Part shown: positions 1-11,849 of the stretch, in pieces
How the letters are laid out: every line of letters begins with the position of its first letter
Position numbering within the stretch: the first letter of the stretch is position 1
Source: Xestospongia bergquistia
Lineage: Eukaryota; Porifera; Demospongiae; Haplosclerida; Petrosiidae
Reading direction: 5' to 3'
DNA length: 64,000 nucleotides
Assembly: GCA_963965975.1 (NCBI GenBank)
Contig: OZ014412.1
Coordinates: 6,016,501-6,080,500 of the forward strand
Made by a program: the position numbers and the translations under genes
Notes under the pieces: model-generated
Databases searched by the model: none
The model's input: the letters and a program-made list of their open reading frames with translations, nothing else
Told to the model about the DNA's origin: nothing

Positions 1-85
1 CAGCATTATGTACAGTATATAATATTATGATATATTTATTTTACTGTTAAAGACACTGTTTTGAATTATTTGATTATTCCTACAG

Positions 86-449
86 TGACAGTAACTACAA
101 ATGTTTGTCCAAGTTAGTTAACAATAAAATCTAAAATATAATTATCACTCCATTACAGTTAATAAAAAACAATAAGCCTCATGTTTAGCAGAAGCAGGTA
201 TATATATATAATTATATATGTGTGTGTGTGTGTGTATAATAAACAAACATAATACATTACTGAATTGTTTACTTAACAGTGAGTATACCAGTCAGTTTGT
301 TCCTCTCTTCTGAGAAGGAGAAGCTACAATAAAGATACTCCACACACTACTATTATTCAATATATGATGATGTTAAGTTATCAAAGACCTCAGAACAGAA
401 AGACATTATTGAATTACAAGGAAATACTGCTTATAGATATGTTAATTAG
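86..449 (+). pseudogene. Class B receptor 3' end relic (stalk, TM, tail)
   Basis: Three decayed 3' exons of a class B receptor: stalk exons at 86-112 and 159-191 and the TM/tail exon at 280-449. They align with the intact set at 52157-52531. The second stalk exon has an in-frame TAA. In the last exon, 44 nt covering most of the TM helix are missing between the LSS codons and the Arg-rich stop-transfer codons, so the frame runs into TAA after about 17 codons. The downstream tail sequence is still readable in another frame, including the YDDV motif. The rest of the gene would lie left of the window. Confidence 0.75.
198..238. repeat. (TA)n(TG)n microsatellite
   Basis: Run of TA dinucleotides followed by about eight TG dinucleotides, in the intron of the class B relic. 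Confidence 0.9.
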
Positions 450-544
450 AATTCTTAGTTTGACACGCATCTTGTCACATACAGTATTAATAACTTGTAC
501 TACTTTAGTCATCATAACTGCATTATAAAGATGTTATTGTAAAG

Positions 545-570
545 TAGGTGGACCAGTCTCAACCCACCTA
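545..570 (+). promoter_or_regulatory. CTCAACCCAC motif inside a short dyad, upstream of A1
   Basis: CTCAACCCACC sits at 558-568, about 110 bp before the A1 start codon. It lies within a perfect 7-bp inverted repeat: TAGGTGG at 545-551 and CCACCTA at 564-570. The CTCAACCCAC core recurs upstream of A2, CA, C1, psiC2, C4, an orphan signal exon and, with one change, C3. Its role (promoter or 5' UTR element) is inferred from position and recurrence. Confidence 0.5.
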
Positions 571-678
571 ATACTGACAGTACATTATAAGCATATTCAT
601 AACATTGAACAAGACAATTGTCAATGATAGATAGAAGCTCTATATCACTTAGATATATATCTTTGTGTCATTGTAAGT

Positions 679-3114
679 ATGAATATCAATTCTTATTGTC
701 TATTGCTCCTTTTGAAATGTGTTGTTATCACATGTATGTAAGTTATCAATGTTAGTTTTCTATTTTAAATGATGATTTTATTGTAGTATCATTTACAAGT
801 CTTAATCAAACATCTCCATTATATTCTCCTGTGTGTCTTGGAGATACTGTAGTATTCACTTGTATTGCTAGTGGTACTGGATCTGCTGTATGGAGAGGAG
901 ATAAAGAAACAGTTCGCACTTTATACAGTGGTATACTGTCTCAGGTTGTTGATAGCTTTACAGTGAGTGTTATAGAGATAAATGGCACAACAGTAGTATC
1001 TACTGCTACTGTTCAAACTGTCACATTACAATTAAATGGAGCTAGTATTAGTTGTTCTGCTAATTTACATGGTCCATACATTACACAGTCAATAAATATA
1101 GCAGGTAACTTTAGCTTAGTTATATTAAGTAACATATCATCTACTTACTTTACAGATCCACCGGATATAGTCAATAATGTGACTATTGTACCTGTTAATA
1201 GTACATCAGCTATATTGAGTTGGTCTCCAGGATATTACTGTGTAATGAACTATACTCTCACTGTACTCAGTAGTACTAACAATACAGATCAATATAATAC
1301 AAGTGATAATACTACATCAATTGTTATAAACTTTATAACAGGAGTACAATATTCATTTATTGTTATTGCAAGAGATAATGTTGAAAGAGTAGGACCTCCT
1401 AGTCAGTTATTAAACTATACTTGGGATGGTAAGATAAACAAGTATGTGTTATATAATGTTATAATTTATTAAAGTACCATCATTACAAGTTACAGATGTC
1501 ACTTTGTTTCCAATTTCAAATACTGTTACTGAACTAATTTGGATAGTAAGATAATTTTAAAATAATAGTACTAACTAAATATCTCATTCCTATTTACAGA
1601 CACTAATAGACATATCTCATCCTCCTATTTTATATTATATTGTGACAAATCCATTGACCAATACAGTTATTAATACTACTAATACCAGTGCTATTATTAC
1701 TGGACTAACTCCTGGTCAATATTACAATATTAATATCACAGCTGTTAATATCATTGGACCTGGTCCAGTACTTGTGATAAATGGTAAGTTAATATGATAT
1801 TGTACAGATATAGGTTGATAAACTTCCTTATATAGTTACGATACCACTAATAGTGACAAGTTCTTCTTCAGGTCAGTCCACAATATTCTGTATTAATTTC
1901 AATAAATATCTCCCATTGATCTTGAAACATTAACACTTAGTATTAATAGTTAGTTAATTTATTTTATCTATTATGTCAATTACTTGGAATTTAATAAAAA
2001 ATTATAAATAATACAAATATATTATATAAAACTGATTACATAATTAATTGTTTATTTATTACAGTTACTACTACTAAATCATTATCAATATACAATACTG
2101 TTATATCTACATTATCAACAACTGATACTACTAGTCTGACTACTACATATACAGGTATGTTAAATATAAGAGTAGAAAATATTACTAACGAAGATGTATG
2201 GACAGCTAATGTCAGTTCATTACAAAGACTTCAAACAAGTGGGTAGTGATCATTCTTACACATATATAAAATTAATTTAACTAGATAGCTATTATTTTAG
2301 ATTGTTTAGTTTATCAATAGGGATGATGTTATTAAACAAGATACTAATATACACACAAGTGCATTAAAATAATGTAAATCTAAGAGGTTTTACACACTGA
2401 AAGTTTGCTGACAAAATAACTACTTTCATTTATAAAGCTCTCAAAATATACTGACAAAAGGGGATACTTCATATCTATTGTGTTACCCAGATAATTGTCA
2501 ACATGATTTTAATTTTTTAAAATTAAAATATCTATGATCGGGGACAACTCTACACATCCTATATGTTAACAATAAGACCAAAACCTACCTATTACTATAG
2601 TCATAAATTAAATTCTATCTACTAACACTGTAGTACCTACAACATCATCTATACCTACTGTAACAAGTCCCCCTACTGATAGACCTAGTAGTGGTGAGTT
2701 ATATATTACTACTGTTGTTTAGTATCTCTCTTATATCTAGTGTTAAGTTATGGAGTTATTGCTGGTATTATTAGTAGTATTGTTATCTTACTAGTACTAA
2801 TAATAATTGTTATCTTAACTATTGTAGTAATCTTGATATATAAAGGTCAGTACTATATAGTATAGTGAGTTGTATTATTACCACTGTATGTATGTATGTA
2901 TGTCCTACTAGTGTCCAGTACTAAACAGAGTAGAGGTGAGACTAGTCCAGTGATAAAAGAGTTCTTCTCAGAGAAAAATGAAGCCTATGGTATAACTAGA
3001 GGATCAGATGATCAGTCACCAATTGAAGTAACAGAGAATGTAGCATATAGTACAATGGAACAACAACTATCACTTAATACTCCTCCAGTTAATGTTTATG
3101 AGACAATAAATTAA
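679..3114 (+). CDS. A1: Ig-FN3-FN3 receptor with class A tyrosine tail
   Basis: Ten exons: 679-737 region with donor at 734 (exon 679-733), 787-1104, 1156-1428, 1475-1545, 1600-1783, 1836-1871, 2065-2154, 2634-2693, 2741-2845, 2912-3114. They join to 465 codons (464 aa). Intron phase is 1 throughout except inside FN3-2 (phase 0). Signal peptide about 1-18; Ig about 20-124 with the FTC Cys, a VW Trp and the ISC Cys; FN3-1 about 125-215 (LSW); FN3-2 about 216-300; Thr/Ser stalk 301-362; TM about 366-395 (Ile/Val/Leu-rich); tail 398-464 with Tyr423 (NEAYG), Tyr443 (NVAYSTM, both NxxY and YxxM) and Tyr460 (VYETIN at the C terminus). Many N-x-S/T sites lie in the ectodomain. AATAAA follows the stop at 3121. 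Family motifs suggest PTB and SH2 binding (inference). Ligand unknown. Confidence 0.85.
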
Positions 3115-3679
3115 AATAATAATAAAGCAACTACTAATGTCTTAATTTAATTTTATGGTTAAATGACAGCATAGAAGGTATTAATTTTCATTAACAAGAA
3201 AATTGTTTCTTGCTACAAGAGTTGAAGTTGTTCACCTGGGTGGGTCTTGTACAATGAAAACAATAAGGATTTCACTACTTATAGGCCCTTTTCAATGTAT
3301 ACTGGTTGTATATAACTATATTGCTATATTTTTATGATGACAAGAAGCCAAAAAATGATCTATTGTTCATGGCTTCAATTAAAGTCATGAGTATATACTA
3401 TTTCAACTGAACTAATCTAATTAGTTTAATTAAAACAGTATCCATCTCTTGTTTATGGTTTCAAAAATTGGCAATAAACTACAAAGATTACTTTTTGGCT
3501 TCTCATTGTCTTTATATATATTAAGTTAGACTAGTTTTGGTTTTGTGGTAACTCACTATTGGGCAAACAACATATCAATGAAACTATGGTAACAAAGAGC
3601 ACGGTTAAAATGACAAAATGCAATTTTTAATGTAATTTAAAAACAAACATGTTACATTACTGAATTTTTTCCTAACACT
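3115..3679. other. Spacer after A1
   Basis: AT-rich spacer. AATAAA at 3121-3126 is a likely A1 polyadenylation signal. I see no gene in 3130-3679. Confidence 0.6.
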
Positions 3680-3898
3680 AAGTATACCAGTCAGTACGTT
3701 TATCTCTTCTCTATTAATTGCTGTTATTGCTACACTTATTTTTGATCTCATTATGATAAGGAGGAGCTACAATAAAGACACTCAATCCACTACTACTACC
3801 CAATGAAGTCTGATATATGATGATGATTAGTTACCAGAGACCTCCCAACAGAAAGAGATCATTGAATTACAAGGATACTGCTTATGGTTATGTATAGA
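3680..3898 (+). pseudogene. Class B TM/tail exon relic
   Basis: Clear copy of the class B last exon (IPVS...LLIAVIATL helix, Arg-Arg-Ser-Tyr, then the ITQLGxIYDD region). Codon CAA is followed by TGA where intact copies read TTA, and a second stop replaces the codon after YDD. The acceptor AG is also displaced. There is no upstream ectodomain, so this is an orphan exon between two class A genes. Confidence 0.8.
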
Positions 3899-4126
3899 TT
3901 AATAAGAATTTTTTAGTTTGACAAAATACATTTTGTTACATATTATTATATTATGTTCAATATATATTTTAATCATCATAACAGCATTTAATATAAGTAT
4001 ATAAATAGTAATTATAATTGTGTCAATAATTGATGACTGATTTGTGTAGTGTTGACATAAGATAGTGTCAAAATGAATTGTCAGTGTTATCATTAGGATT
4101 GAATTTTGTTATTATAATATAATAGG

Positions 4127-4150
4127 TGGACCACCAGTCTCAACCCACCT
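4127..4150 (+). promoter_or_regulatory. CTCAACCCAC motif with dyad, upstream of A2
   Basis: CTCAACCCACC at 4139-4149, 50 bp before the A2 start. As in A1, a TAGGTGG arm lies just upstream, although here 3 bp are inserted between the arms. Confidence 0.5.
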
Positions 4151-4198
4151 CCAAGGAAGCTCTAATAACTCAATTGAATTCTTAGTTTTATTATAAGT

Positions 4199-6315
4199 AT
4201 GAACATCAATTCTTATTGTCTATTCCTCCTTTTGAAATGTGTTGTTGTCACATGTATGTAAGTTACCAATGTTATTTTTTATTTTAAATGATCATTTTAT
4301 TGTAGTATCATTTACAAGTCTTAATCAAACATCTCCATTATATTCTCCTGTGTGTCTTGGAGATACTGTAGTATTCACTTGTATTGCTAGTGGTATTGCT
4401 AGATCTGCTGTATGGAGAGGAGATAAAGGAACAACACGTGTTTTAGACAGTGTTACACATTCCGGTGTTGTCAATAGCTTTACAATAAATCTTACAGAAA
4501 TAAATGGTGATACAGTAATTTCTACTGCTACTGTTCAGACAGTCACATTATCATTGAATGGATCTAGTATTAGTTGTGGTAATGGAATAAATTCATCTTT
4601 AATGGAGCATGTTGTAATTTCAGGTTAGTGAGCCAATTTATAAAGAAATTAACCAAAACAATATTACAGATCCACCAGATATAGTCAATAATGTGACTAT
4701 TATACCTGTTAGTAGTACATCAGCTATATTGAGTTGGTCTCCAGGATATTACTGTGTAGTGAACTATACTGTCACTGTACTCAGTAGTACTAACAATACA
4801 GATCAATATAATACAAGTGATAATACTACATCAATTGTTATAAATTTTATAACAGGAGTACAATATTCATTTATTGTTATTGCAAGAGACAATGTTGGAA
4901 GAGTAGGACCTCCTAGTCAGTTATTAAACTATACTTGGGATGGTAAGATAAAATAAATAAGTATGTGTTATATAATGTTATAATTTATTAAAGTACCTTC
5001 ATTACAAGTTACAAACGTCACATTGTTTCCAATTTCAAATAATGTTACTGAACTAATTTGGATAGTAAGATAATTTTAAAATAATAGTACTAACTAAATA
5101 TATCATTTCTATTTACAGACACTAATAGACATATCTCATCCTCCTATTTTATATTATATTGTGACAAATCCATTGACCAATACAGTTATTAATACTACTA
5201 ATACCAGTGTTATTATTACTGGACTAACTTCTGGTCAATATTATAATATTAATATCACAGCTGTTAATATCATTGGACATGGTCGAGTATTGATAATAAA
5301 TGGTAAGTAATATAATATTGTACAGATATAAGTTGATAAACTTCCTTATATAGTTACAATATCATTAATAGTGACAAGTTCTTCTTCAGGTCAGTCCACA
5401 ATATTCTGTATTTTATTTTAATTAATATCCTCCATTGAACTTATAATAACAGGAACATTCAGTATTAATAGTTAATTAATTAATTTGTGGCTATTATATG
5501 TACTTGAAATTTAATCAATAATTTTTAAATTACACAAATGCAAAATGTAAACTTGATTACCTAATTAATTGTTTATTTATTACAGTTACTACTACTAAAT
5601 CATTATCAACATACAATACTGTTATATCTACATTATTAACAACTGATACTACTAGTCTGACTACCACATATACAGGTATGTTAAATATAAGATTGTTAAT
5701 GAAGATGAAGGAACAATTCTTTCAATTAAATCATCATGTTCAGAGACATCCCTATATAGTAATGCTACCAACAGCCTTATATATTAACAATAAGACCAAC
5801 ACCCACTTATTATTATAGTCATAAATTGAATACTATCTATTAACACTATAGTTTCTACAATATCATCTACACCTACCATAACAAGTCCACCTATCGATAG
5901 ACCCAGTAGTGGTAAGTTGAAATATACTATTGTTGTTTAGTATCTCTCTTATATCTAGTATTAAGTGATGGAGTTATTGCTGGTATTATTAGTAGTATTG
6001 TTATCTTACTAGTACTGATAATAATTATTATCTTAACTATTATAGTAATCTTGATATATAAAGGTCAGTACTATAGAGTTGTAGTATTACCACTGTATGT
6101 ATGTGTGTGTCCTACTAGTGTCCAGTACTAAACAGAGTAGAGGTGAGACTAGTCCAGTGATAAAAGAGTTCTTCTCAGAAAAAAATGAAGCCTATGGTAT
6201 AACTAAAGGATCAGATGATCGGTCACCAATTGAAGTAACAGAGAATGTAGCATATAGTACAATGGAACAACAACTATCACTTAATACTCCTCCAGTTTAT
6301 GAGACAATTAATTAA
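4199..6315 (+). CDS. A2: Ig-FN3-FN3 receptor with class A tyrosine tail
   Basis: Ten exons: 4199-4253, 4306-4623, 4670-4942, 4994-5064, 5119-5302, 5354-5389, 5586-5675, 5852-5911, 5959-6063, 6119-6315. The sum is 463 codons (462 aa), and every exon except the last has the same length as in A1. Same plan as A1: signal peptide, Ig with Cys/Trp/Cys, two FN3, stalk, TM and tail with NEAYG, NVAYSTM and a terminal VYETIN. The two ectodomains are near identical in FN3-1 but differ clearly in the Ig strands after the Trp and before the second Cys. The tail keeps a pure run of seven A (6179-6185) in frame. AATAAA at 6322. A recent tandem duplicate of A1. Confidence 0.85.
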
Positions 6316-6616
6316 AATAATAATAAAACAACTAGTAATATGTGCTAGTTTAATTTTATGTTTGGAATTATCACATGGAGGATATTAATTTTTATTTATC
6401 AAGAAGAATATGTCTAGCTAAAAGAAATGAGACCATTCACCTGGTTATATCTTGTACAATTGAAACACTAAACATTCTACATGTAAGACCTTTCCAATGT
6501 GTGCTGGTTGTATATAACTATACTGCTAGATTATGAGAATACACATTTATACATGTGCAAATTGTATAGTTACGTATGAGTCATATCTACAATACACTGT
6601 CCATTTTACTAACTAA
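6316..6616. other. Spacer between A2 and CA
   Basis: AT-rich. Holds the likely A2 polyadenylation signal (6322-6327). No gene seen. Confidence 0.6.
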
Positions 6617-6626
6617 CTCAACCCAC
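6617..6626 (+). promoter_or_regulatory. CTCAACCCAC motif upstream of CA
   Basis: Exact CTCAACCCAC only 20 bp before the start codon. It is followed by the CACTCCTCAAxATGGA start context shared with the signal exons at 32526 and 44206. Confidence 0.5.
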
Positions 6627-6645
6627 AATTATAACACTCCTCAAG

Positions 6646-8919
6646 ATGGAAGATTACACTGTAACATTAGTTTGTATTCTTGTCCTTGTTATAGGTGAGT
6701 TGATCTAGTAATTACAACATTAAATGTAATCATTTCCTTCATAGTCAAGACAAAAGCTTCAGTAACAAGTCTAGATTGCAGTCATGGAGTATGTCTACAG
6801 ACACAAGGAGCAATCACTTGTACAATAACAGGCATTCTAGCACATTGGTATTCTCCTCCATCCGATAGTACTCCCATTGCTACTGTAAGTTCTGGATTAG
6901 TTAGTAATATTGATAATTCTGGATTTACTGCTGCTTTTGTGAGCAATAATTCTGGACTAACAACTAATTTAAGTTTTACTGCCACTACTGATAAGAATGG
7001 AACACAAGTCAGGTGTAATGATGTAATAGATACAAACTCAATGACTTGTACTATTATGATATCAGGTATGTCACTAACAGTATCATATATAACTAACATG
7101 TACTATCATTATAAGGTCCTCCAAGTGATGCTCCTATAGGACTGGGTTTTATAGCTCTCACAAACACTTCAGTCACTCTTTACTGGTCACCTCTTACTCT
7201 TCATCCTAACTGTATAGTTAACTATACTGTTGAGATCAGGACAACCAGTGACAATATATTGATAAGTGGTCTTAGTACTGGTAGTAATATAACCAGTATT
7301 AATATATCCACTGGTCTCTCTCAGTCAGTAGAGTATCAGTACAGAGTAGTAGGATCTGATACTGTTAATAGATTAGGACCCTATAGTCAATATACAATGT
7401 TCACTTTAGATGGTAAGAACTAAATTATTTTAACCTTTTAAGCAGTGCTATTTTAGTTCTACAGGCTGTACCACTAATCACATATAATATCACAAAGAAT
7501 ACTGAGAACTACATTATTGTTATGATTTGGGAGGTAGATATTATTAATATCATAAATGAATCTAGTTTTCATTTAGTCTCCTCCTCTGTCCTCTCGTCCT
7601 CCTCTCTTGTATTATAAAGTCTATCACAATGTATCAGGTTCACTAACTGTTAATATAACTACTGTTACTAACATTACATTGACTGGAGTACTAGCTGGAT
7701 ATACCTACATTATAACAGTGGTACCAGTTAATATACTAGGAGATGGATACCCTAATAAGACTATAGGTTATTTAAATATTACTATAAAGTGTGTTATGAT
7801 TATCTCTCATGCAGTTATCATTCCTAAAGAACCAACAACATCCATTTTATTAGTATCTTCTGAATTTTATAGTAAGAATAGACAGTATAATCCTTAATTA
7901 TAATGTTAATTAAATATTAAATTGTACCAGTAAGAATATCCAGTACCTCTACAATAGTAAACAACAAGACATCAAATACTAGTAAGTACAATTTAATGTA
8001 TCATACATCTAATATTGTTAGTATATTCTGAGTATAGATGGTAATTACTAGTTCAGTGAAGTCTTTGTCATGCAATTACTCGACTTGGATTAAGGTCATA
8101 TAGACTACTTCATTAAATGATCAGTTATCTATATTGTAGATGCTTTTTTGAGTTCTTTTATATTGTTAATGTCTTCAACTGTTTATTCAAGTAAATTAAT
8201 AGTAAATTTATAATCCATTATAGCTAATGAAAATCAATAAACCTCATGTTTAACAGGTAACAAACAAATATGTTACATACTGAAGCAACTAACATCACAC
8301 TATCATCTTGTTTGTATTCTATGTACAACAGACTAATGTAAACTGATTTTTTTATTACTTATAATTCAAAGAAAACCATGTAATAATTACTAAAACTGCT
8401 ATATCAGTCATTGCTTCATAGACCTTGTTCTGAAAAAATATACAATGTTAATAGGTTCTGGGCAATATTTCGTGAGATATGTTACCTGCTAGTCCGGACT
8501 ATCCCTACATAGGCAATGCTGTATATATACTATCTGGTTGATATGTTGACTGTATATAGGATCCATGCCTACTATCACATTAGTACCTTCAGTATCATCT
8601 ACAGATAGACTTCATAACACTAGAGGTAGGCATATATATTATTAACTACTGTTGTTAACTATCTTTCTTATATCTAGTACTACGTGATGAAGTTATTGCT
8701 GGTATTATTATTAGTGGTGTTATCTCACTAGTATTAATAATAATTGTTATCTTAACTATTGTAGTAACCTTGATGTATAAAGGTCAGTACTATATAGTAT
8801 AGTGAGTTATACTATTACCACTGTATGTATGTGTGCGTGTCCTACTAGTGTCCAGTACTAAACAGAGTAGAGGTGAGACTAGTCCAGTGATAAAAGAGTT
8901 CTTCTCAGAAAAAAAATGA
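6646..8919 (+). CDS. CA: mosaic receptor, class C-like ectodomain on class A TM, tail truncated
   Basis: Ten exons: 6646-6694, 6745-7065, 7116-7412, 7457-7533, 7577-7766, 7815-7871, 7931-7981, 8560-8625, 8678-8782, 8849-8919. The sum is 428 codons (427 aa). Signal peptide 1-16; Ig about 17-123; FN3-1 to about 222; FN3-2 to about 311; stalk to about 369; TM about 372-402. Ig and both FN3 modules match C1/C3, while the last stalk, TM and tail exons match A1. In the tail exon the A run is eight bases (8909-8916). This shifts the frame to a TGA right after EFFSEKK, so the three tyrosine motifs (still present to 9046 in another frame) are not translated. It could be a natural short-tail receptor, a pseudogene in the making, or a sequencing error in a homopolymer. 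The 578-bp intron before 8560 contains decayed class B stalk exons. Confidence 0.75.
8224..8256 (+). pseudogene. Decayed class B stalk exon inside a CA intron
   Basis: 33 bp bounded by TAG and GT, aligning with the intact stalk exon at 52231-52263 but with an in-frame TAA. It suggests the CA 3' half was assembled next to, or replaced, a class B 3' half. Confidence 0.6.
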
Positions 8920-9046
8920 AGCCTATGGTATAACTAAAGGATCAGATGATCAGTCACCAATTGAAGTAACAGAGAATGTAGCATATAGTACAATGGAACA
9001 ACAACCATCACTTAATACTCCTTCAGTTTATGAGACAATAAATTAA

Positions 9047-9886
9047 AATAATAATTAATCATCTAATAATGTCTGTTAATTTATTGAAATGTGATGTATT
9101 GTATAAATTTTTGAATCAATTTAAATGTTTTGAAAAATAAGAAATGTCGGTCACTATTAAATAAGTTTAAATCACAATTGCTTTTTTTAAGTAAATGAGA
9201 TAGTTATGTACAGTACTAGAATTATTAAAGAATAAAGTACTTTGATTCGTCAATTAGATGACTCCAAAACAAAATCGTATTAATGCAAATCAGTCTGTTT
9301 ATGTCATCAAATGCTTATTAAAAATGTCTCAATACTATGAAAGGAGAAACTGTTTTTAAAACTTAAAAAACACTTGCATACTACTTTTTGGTTTTTGCTA
9401 CAATTTACAATGTATACTATAATTAAATGTACCACATTTACAATAATCATTACTCAAATATGACTAAATGTGGAAGAGTTAATACATTTATATCAAAGAG
9501 AGAATTGTGATTCTAACACTCTTCATAAATGTATATATGTATATATTTTTGATATGTGCATTTCATTTTACATTATATTAACTGCCGTACTAGTAAAAGC
9601 ACAGTGTAATTATTGTAATAGTATACTAGCAAGAACATATATAGTAATTGCAAATGCAGCTACTGGCTACCAGTACAAGTGCTATTACTTTCAACTACAC
9701 TGTCATTACATACATAAACCAAATTAATAGTACTATGGTATCAAATGGTACATTATTCATTTCTATGGTACATAACTAGATATATGAACAGATCAACAAT
9801 ATATATTGCTATTTAATACATCTGTATTGAAGGTGGAGATACTTTCTTTTCTCCTCCCACTTCTTCATTAAGCCATTTCAGAGATA
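9047..9886. other. Spacer upstream of B1 (copy of spacers at 14092 and 17368)
   Basis: AT-rich, non-coding. The same segment, with recognisable blocks such as the AAATGTA...GAGAATTGTGATT stretch and the GGTGGAGA...CTCCTCCCA block just before the start codon, precedes BA and psiB2. It therefore marks the class B 5' flank. No gene seen. Confidence 0.6.
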
Positions 9887-11696
9887 ATGTTCTTATTATT
9901 TCAGTTTATTATTATTGTTGTTTCTCTTCAAGATTTGTCCTTAAGTAGATCATGCTCATTGTGATGATTTTATAATTAATTGTTTTTTGGATCTTTAGGT
10001 CTTCTATATCAAAGTTCTCCATCTTATTCTCCTGTATGTCCTGAAGATAATGTGGTCTTTACTTGTACCACAAACACTGGAATTGTCTCATGGGCAGATA
10101 ATTCTGATGGAACTGGAGCTCTGGGATTCTCTAGTTCTAATGCAATAGGACAACCACCAAGACAATTAGGAATATTTAAAATTGCCCTCATTAGTGTCAA
10201 TGGAAGCATGTTTGTATCAACAGCTACAGTAGATAATATAACATACAGTCAGTCATCTTCTAATATTTACTGTTCAGCAGATACTATAAACTACAATGAC
10301 ATGAATACACTAACTGTGAGAAGTAAGTTATGATCATTAAATGCAAGTGATATAATTGTTCTCTGTGATAAGATTTAAATCAAATTGGTTCACCTATTGG
10401 ATTATTAGCAGTAGCACTTGATAACAGTCAAGTCCAACTCACTTGGTCTCCACCATCTGATCACTCTATCTGTATTATTAAATACACTATCAGAGCTATC
10501 AATGATACTGGAGGAGATAAAACAGCTAATACCAGTGGAAATATGACAATATTTACAATAATGGAGTTATCATCAGGAAATGTGTATAATTTTAGTGTTG
10601 CTGGAGTAGATAAGAGAGACATCATTGGATTATTTAGTAAACCAGTAATAATTGATTTATCAGGTAAATAATTTGATTGTATAATTTAATTTGATGTCAT
10701 GCATATAGTTCCAGATCAAGTTATAGATCTTCAATATAATATTACTTACATTGGATCAAATAATGTTAATATCACTGTGTACTGGAATGTAAGTTATATG
10801 TTGTTATATCAGTTATTACCGGTCTATTTTCTTTAGTCACCTTTGACCTCATATCGTCCTTATATAACACATTATAATATCTATCATAATACCTCCTCTA
10901 TTATATCACATGATACAACAATACTGACTTATTATGTATTGTCCAATGTTCCTATTGGCCACACCTACTTTATTAGTGTGTCTAGTGAGAATGTAGTTGG
11001 AGAGGGAGACAATGATACCATATATGGTAATGTGTTATTAATGAGTAATGACATTACTTTGACTATTCACATGATTAATTACTTTATGGTTTCTTGATTT
11101 TCCTATATAGTATATCCAACTATAGCAATAATACCAACTAGTATTACAAGTAAGATATTAACTAGATGGTCATTTATATATGAATTACTTATAATGTTAG
11201 ATATTATCACGTTTCAAATTGCTAAATCAATTATAAGGTATTACAATCATTTTTATCACTTTGTATTTCATTAGGTGTCTTGTTTACACTAATAATTACT
11301 ACCAGTACTATTACATCAACAATGTACACACAAAGTACATTAGTATATAGTACTGTTATATCTACATCATCAACAACTGATACTTCTTGTGTGACATTAT
11401 GTACAGCTGGTATGTTAAGTAAATTCAATACATACAAAATTTATGTTTACTTCAACACAGTTACTATACCGGTCAGTATGTTGTTCTCTTCTCTATTAAC
11501 TGCTGTTATTACTACACTTATTGTCTGTCTCATTATGAGAAGGAGGAGCTACAACAAAGACACTCCACCCACTACTACTACCAAATTAGGTCCAATATAT
11601 GATGATGTTAAGTTACCAGAGACCTCAGAACAGAAAGAGATCATTGAATTACAAGGAAATACTGCATATGGATATAACAGACAGAATATAACATAA
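9887..11696 (+). CDS. B1: Ig-FN3-FN3 receptor with class B tyrosine tail
   Basis: Eight exons: 9887-9944, 9999-10322, 10373-10663, 10709-10788, 10837-11026, 11111-11149, 11275-11409, 11461-11696. The sum is 451 codons (450 aa). Signal peptide about 1-19; Ig about 20-127 (FTC, VSW, YC); FN3-1 about 128-224; FN3-2 about 225-314; Thr/Ser stalk about 315-372 containing one 17-residue TTSTITST...QSTLVY unit; TM about 378-398; stop-transfer RRRSY; tail to 450 with Tyr419 (PIYDDVKL) and Tyr442/Tyr444 (NTAYGY). Unlike other class B tails it ends YNRQNIT rather than YIN, through a small 3' change. The class B TM and tail share one exon, unlike class A. No CTCAACCCAC motif upstream. Confidence 0.85.
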
Positions 11697-11849
11697 TTGC
11701 AATTCATGATGTTTCAAACTGATATAAAACTGTCAAAACTCAAGTGTGTAATATATACCGGATATTAATGATTCATATTCACTAATTGAATATTCATTAT
11801 TAGCCCTAAAAATAGAACATTCTATTTATAGAACTACCCTGAGCTAGTA

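Noticed and set aside
6782-7099. Minus-strand ORFs opposite the Ig exons (also 22011-22211, 36448-36702, 58841-59254)
   Set aside because: Shadows of conserved Ig exons on the + strand; they recur only because the + strand sequence recurs.
9470-9727. 85-codon ORF in the spacer before B1
   Set aside because: Not conserved as an ORF in the homologous spacers at 14092 and 17368; no domain or splice support.
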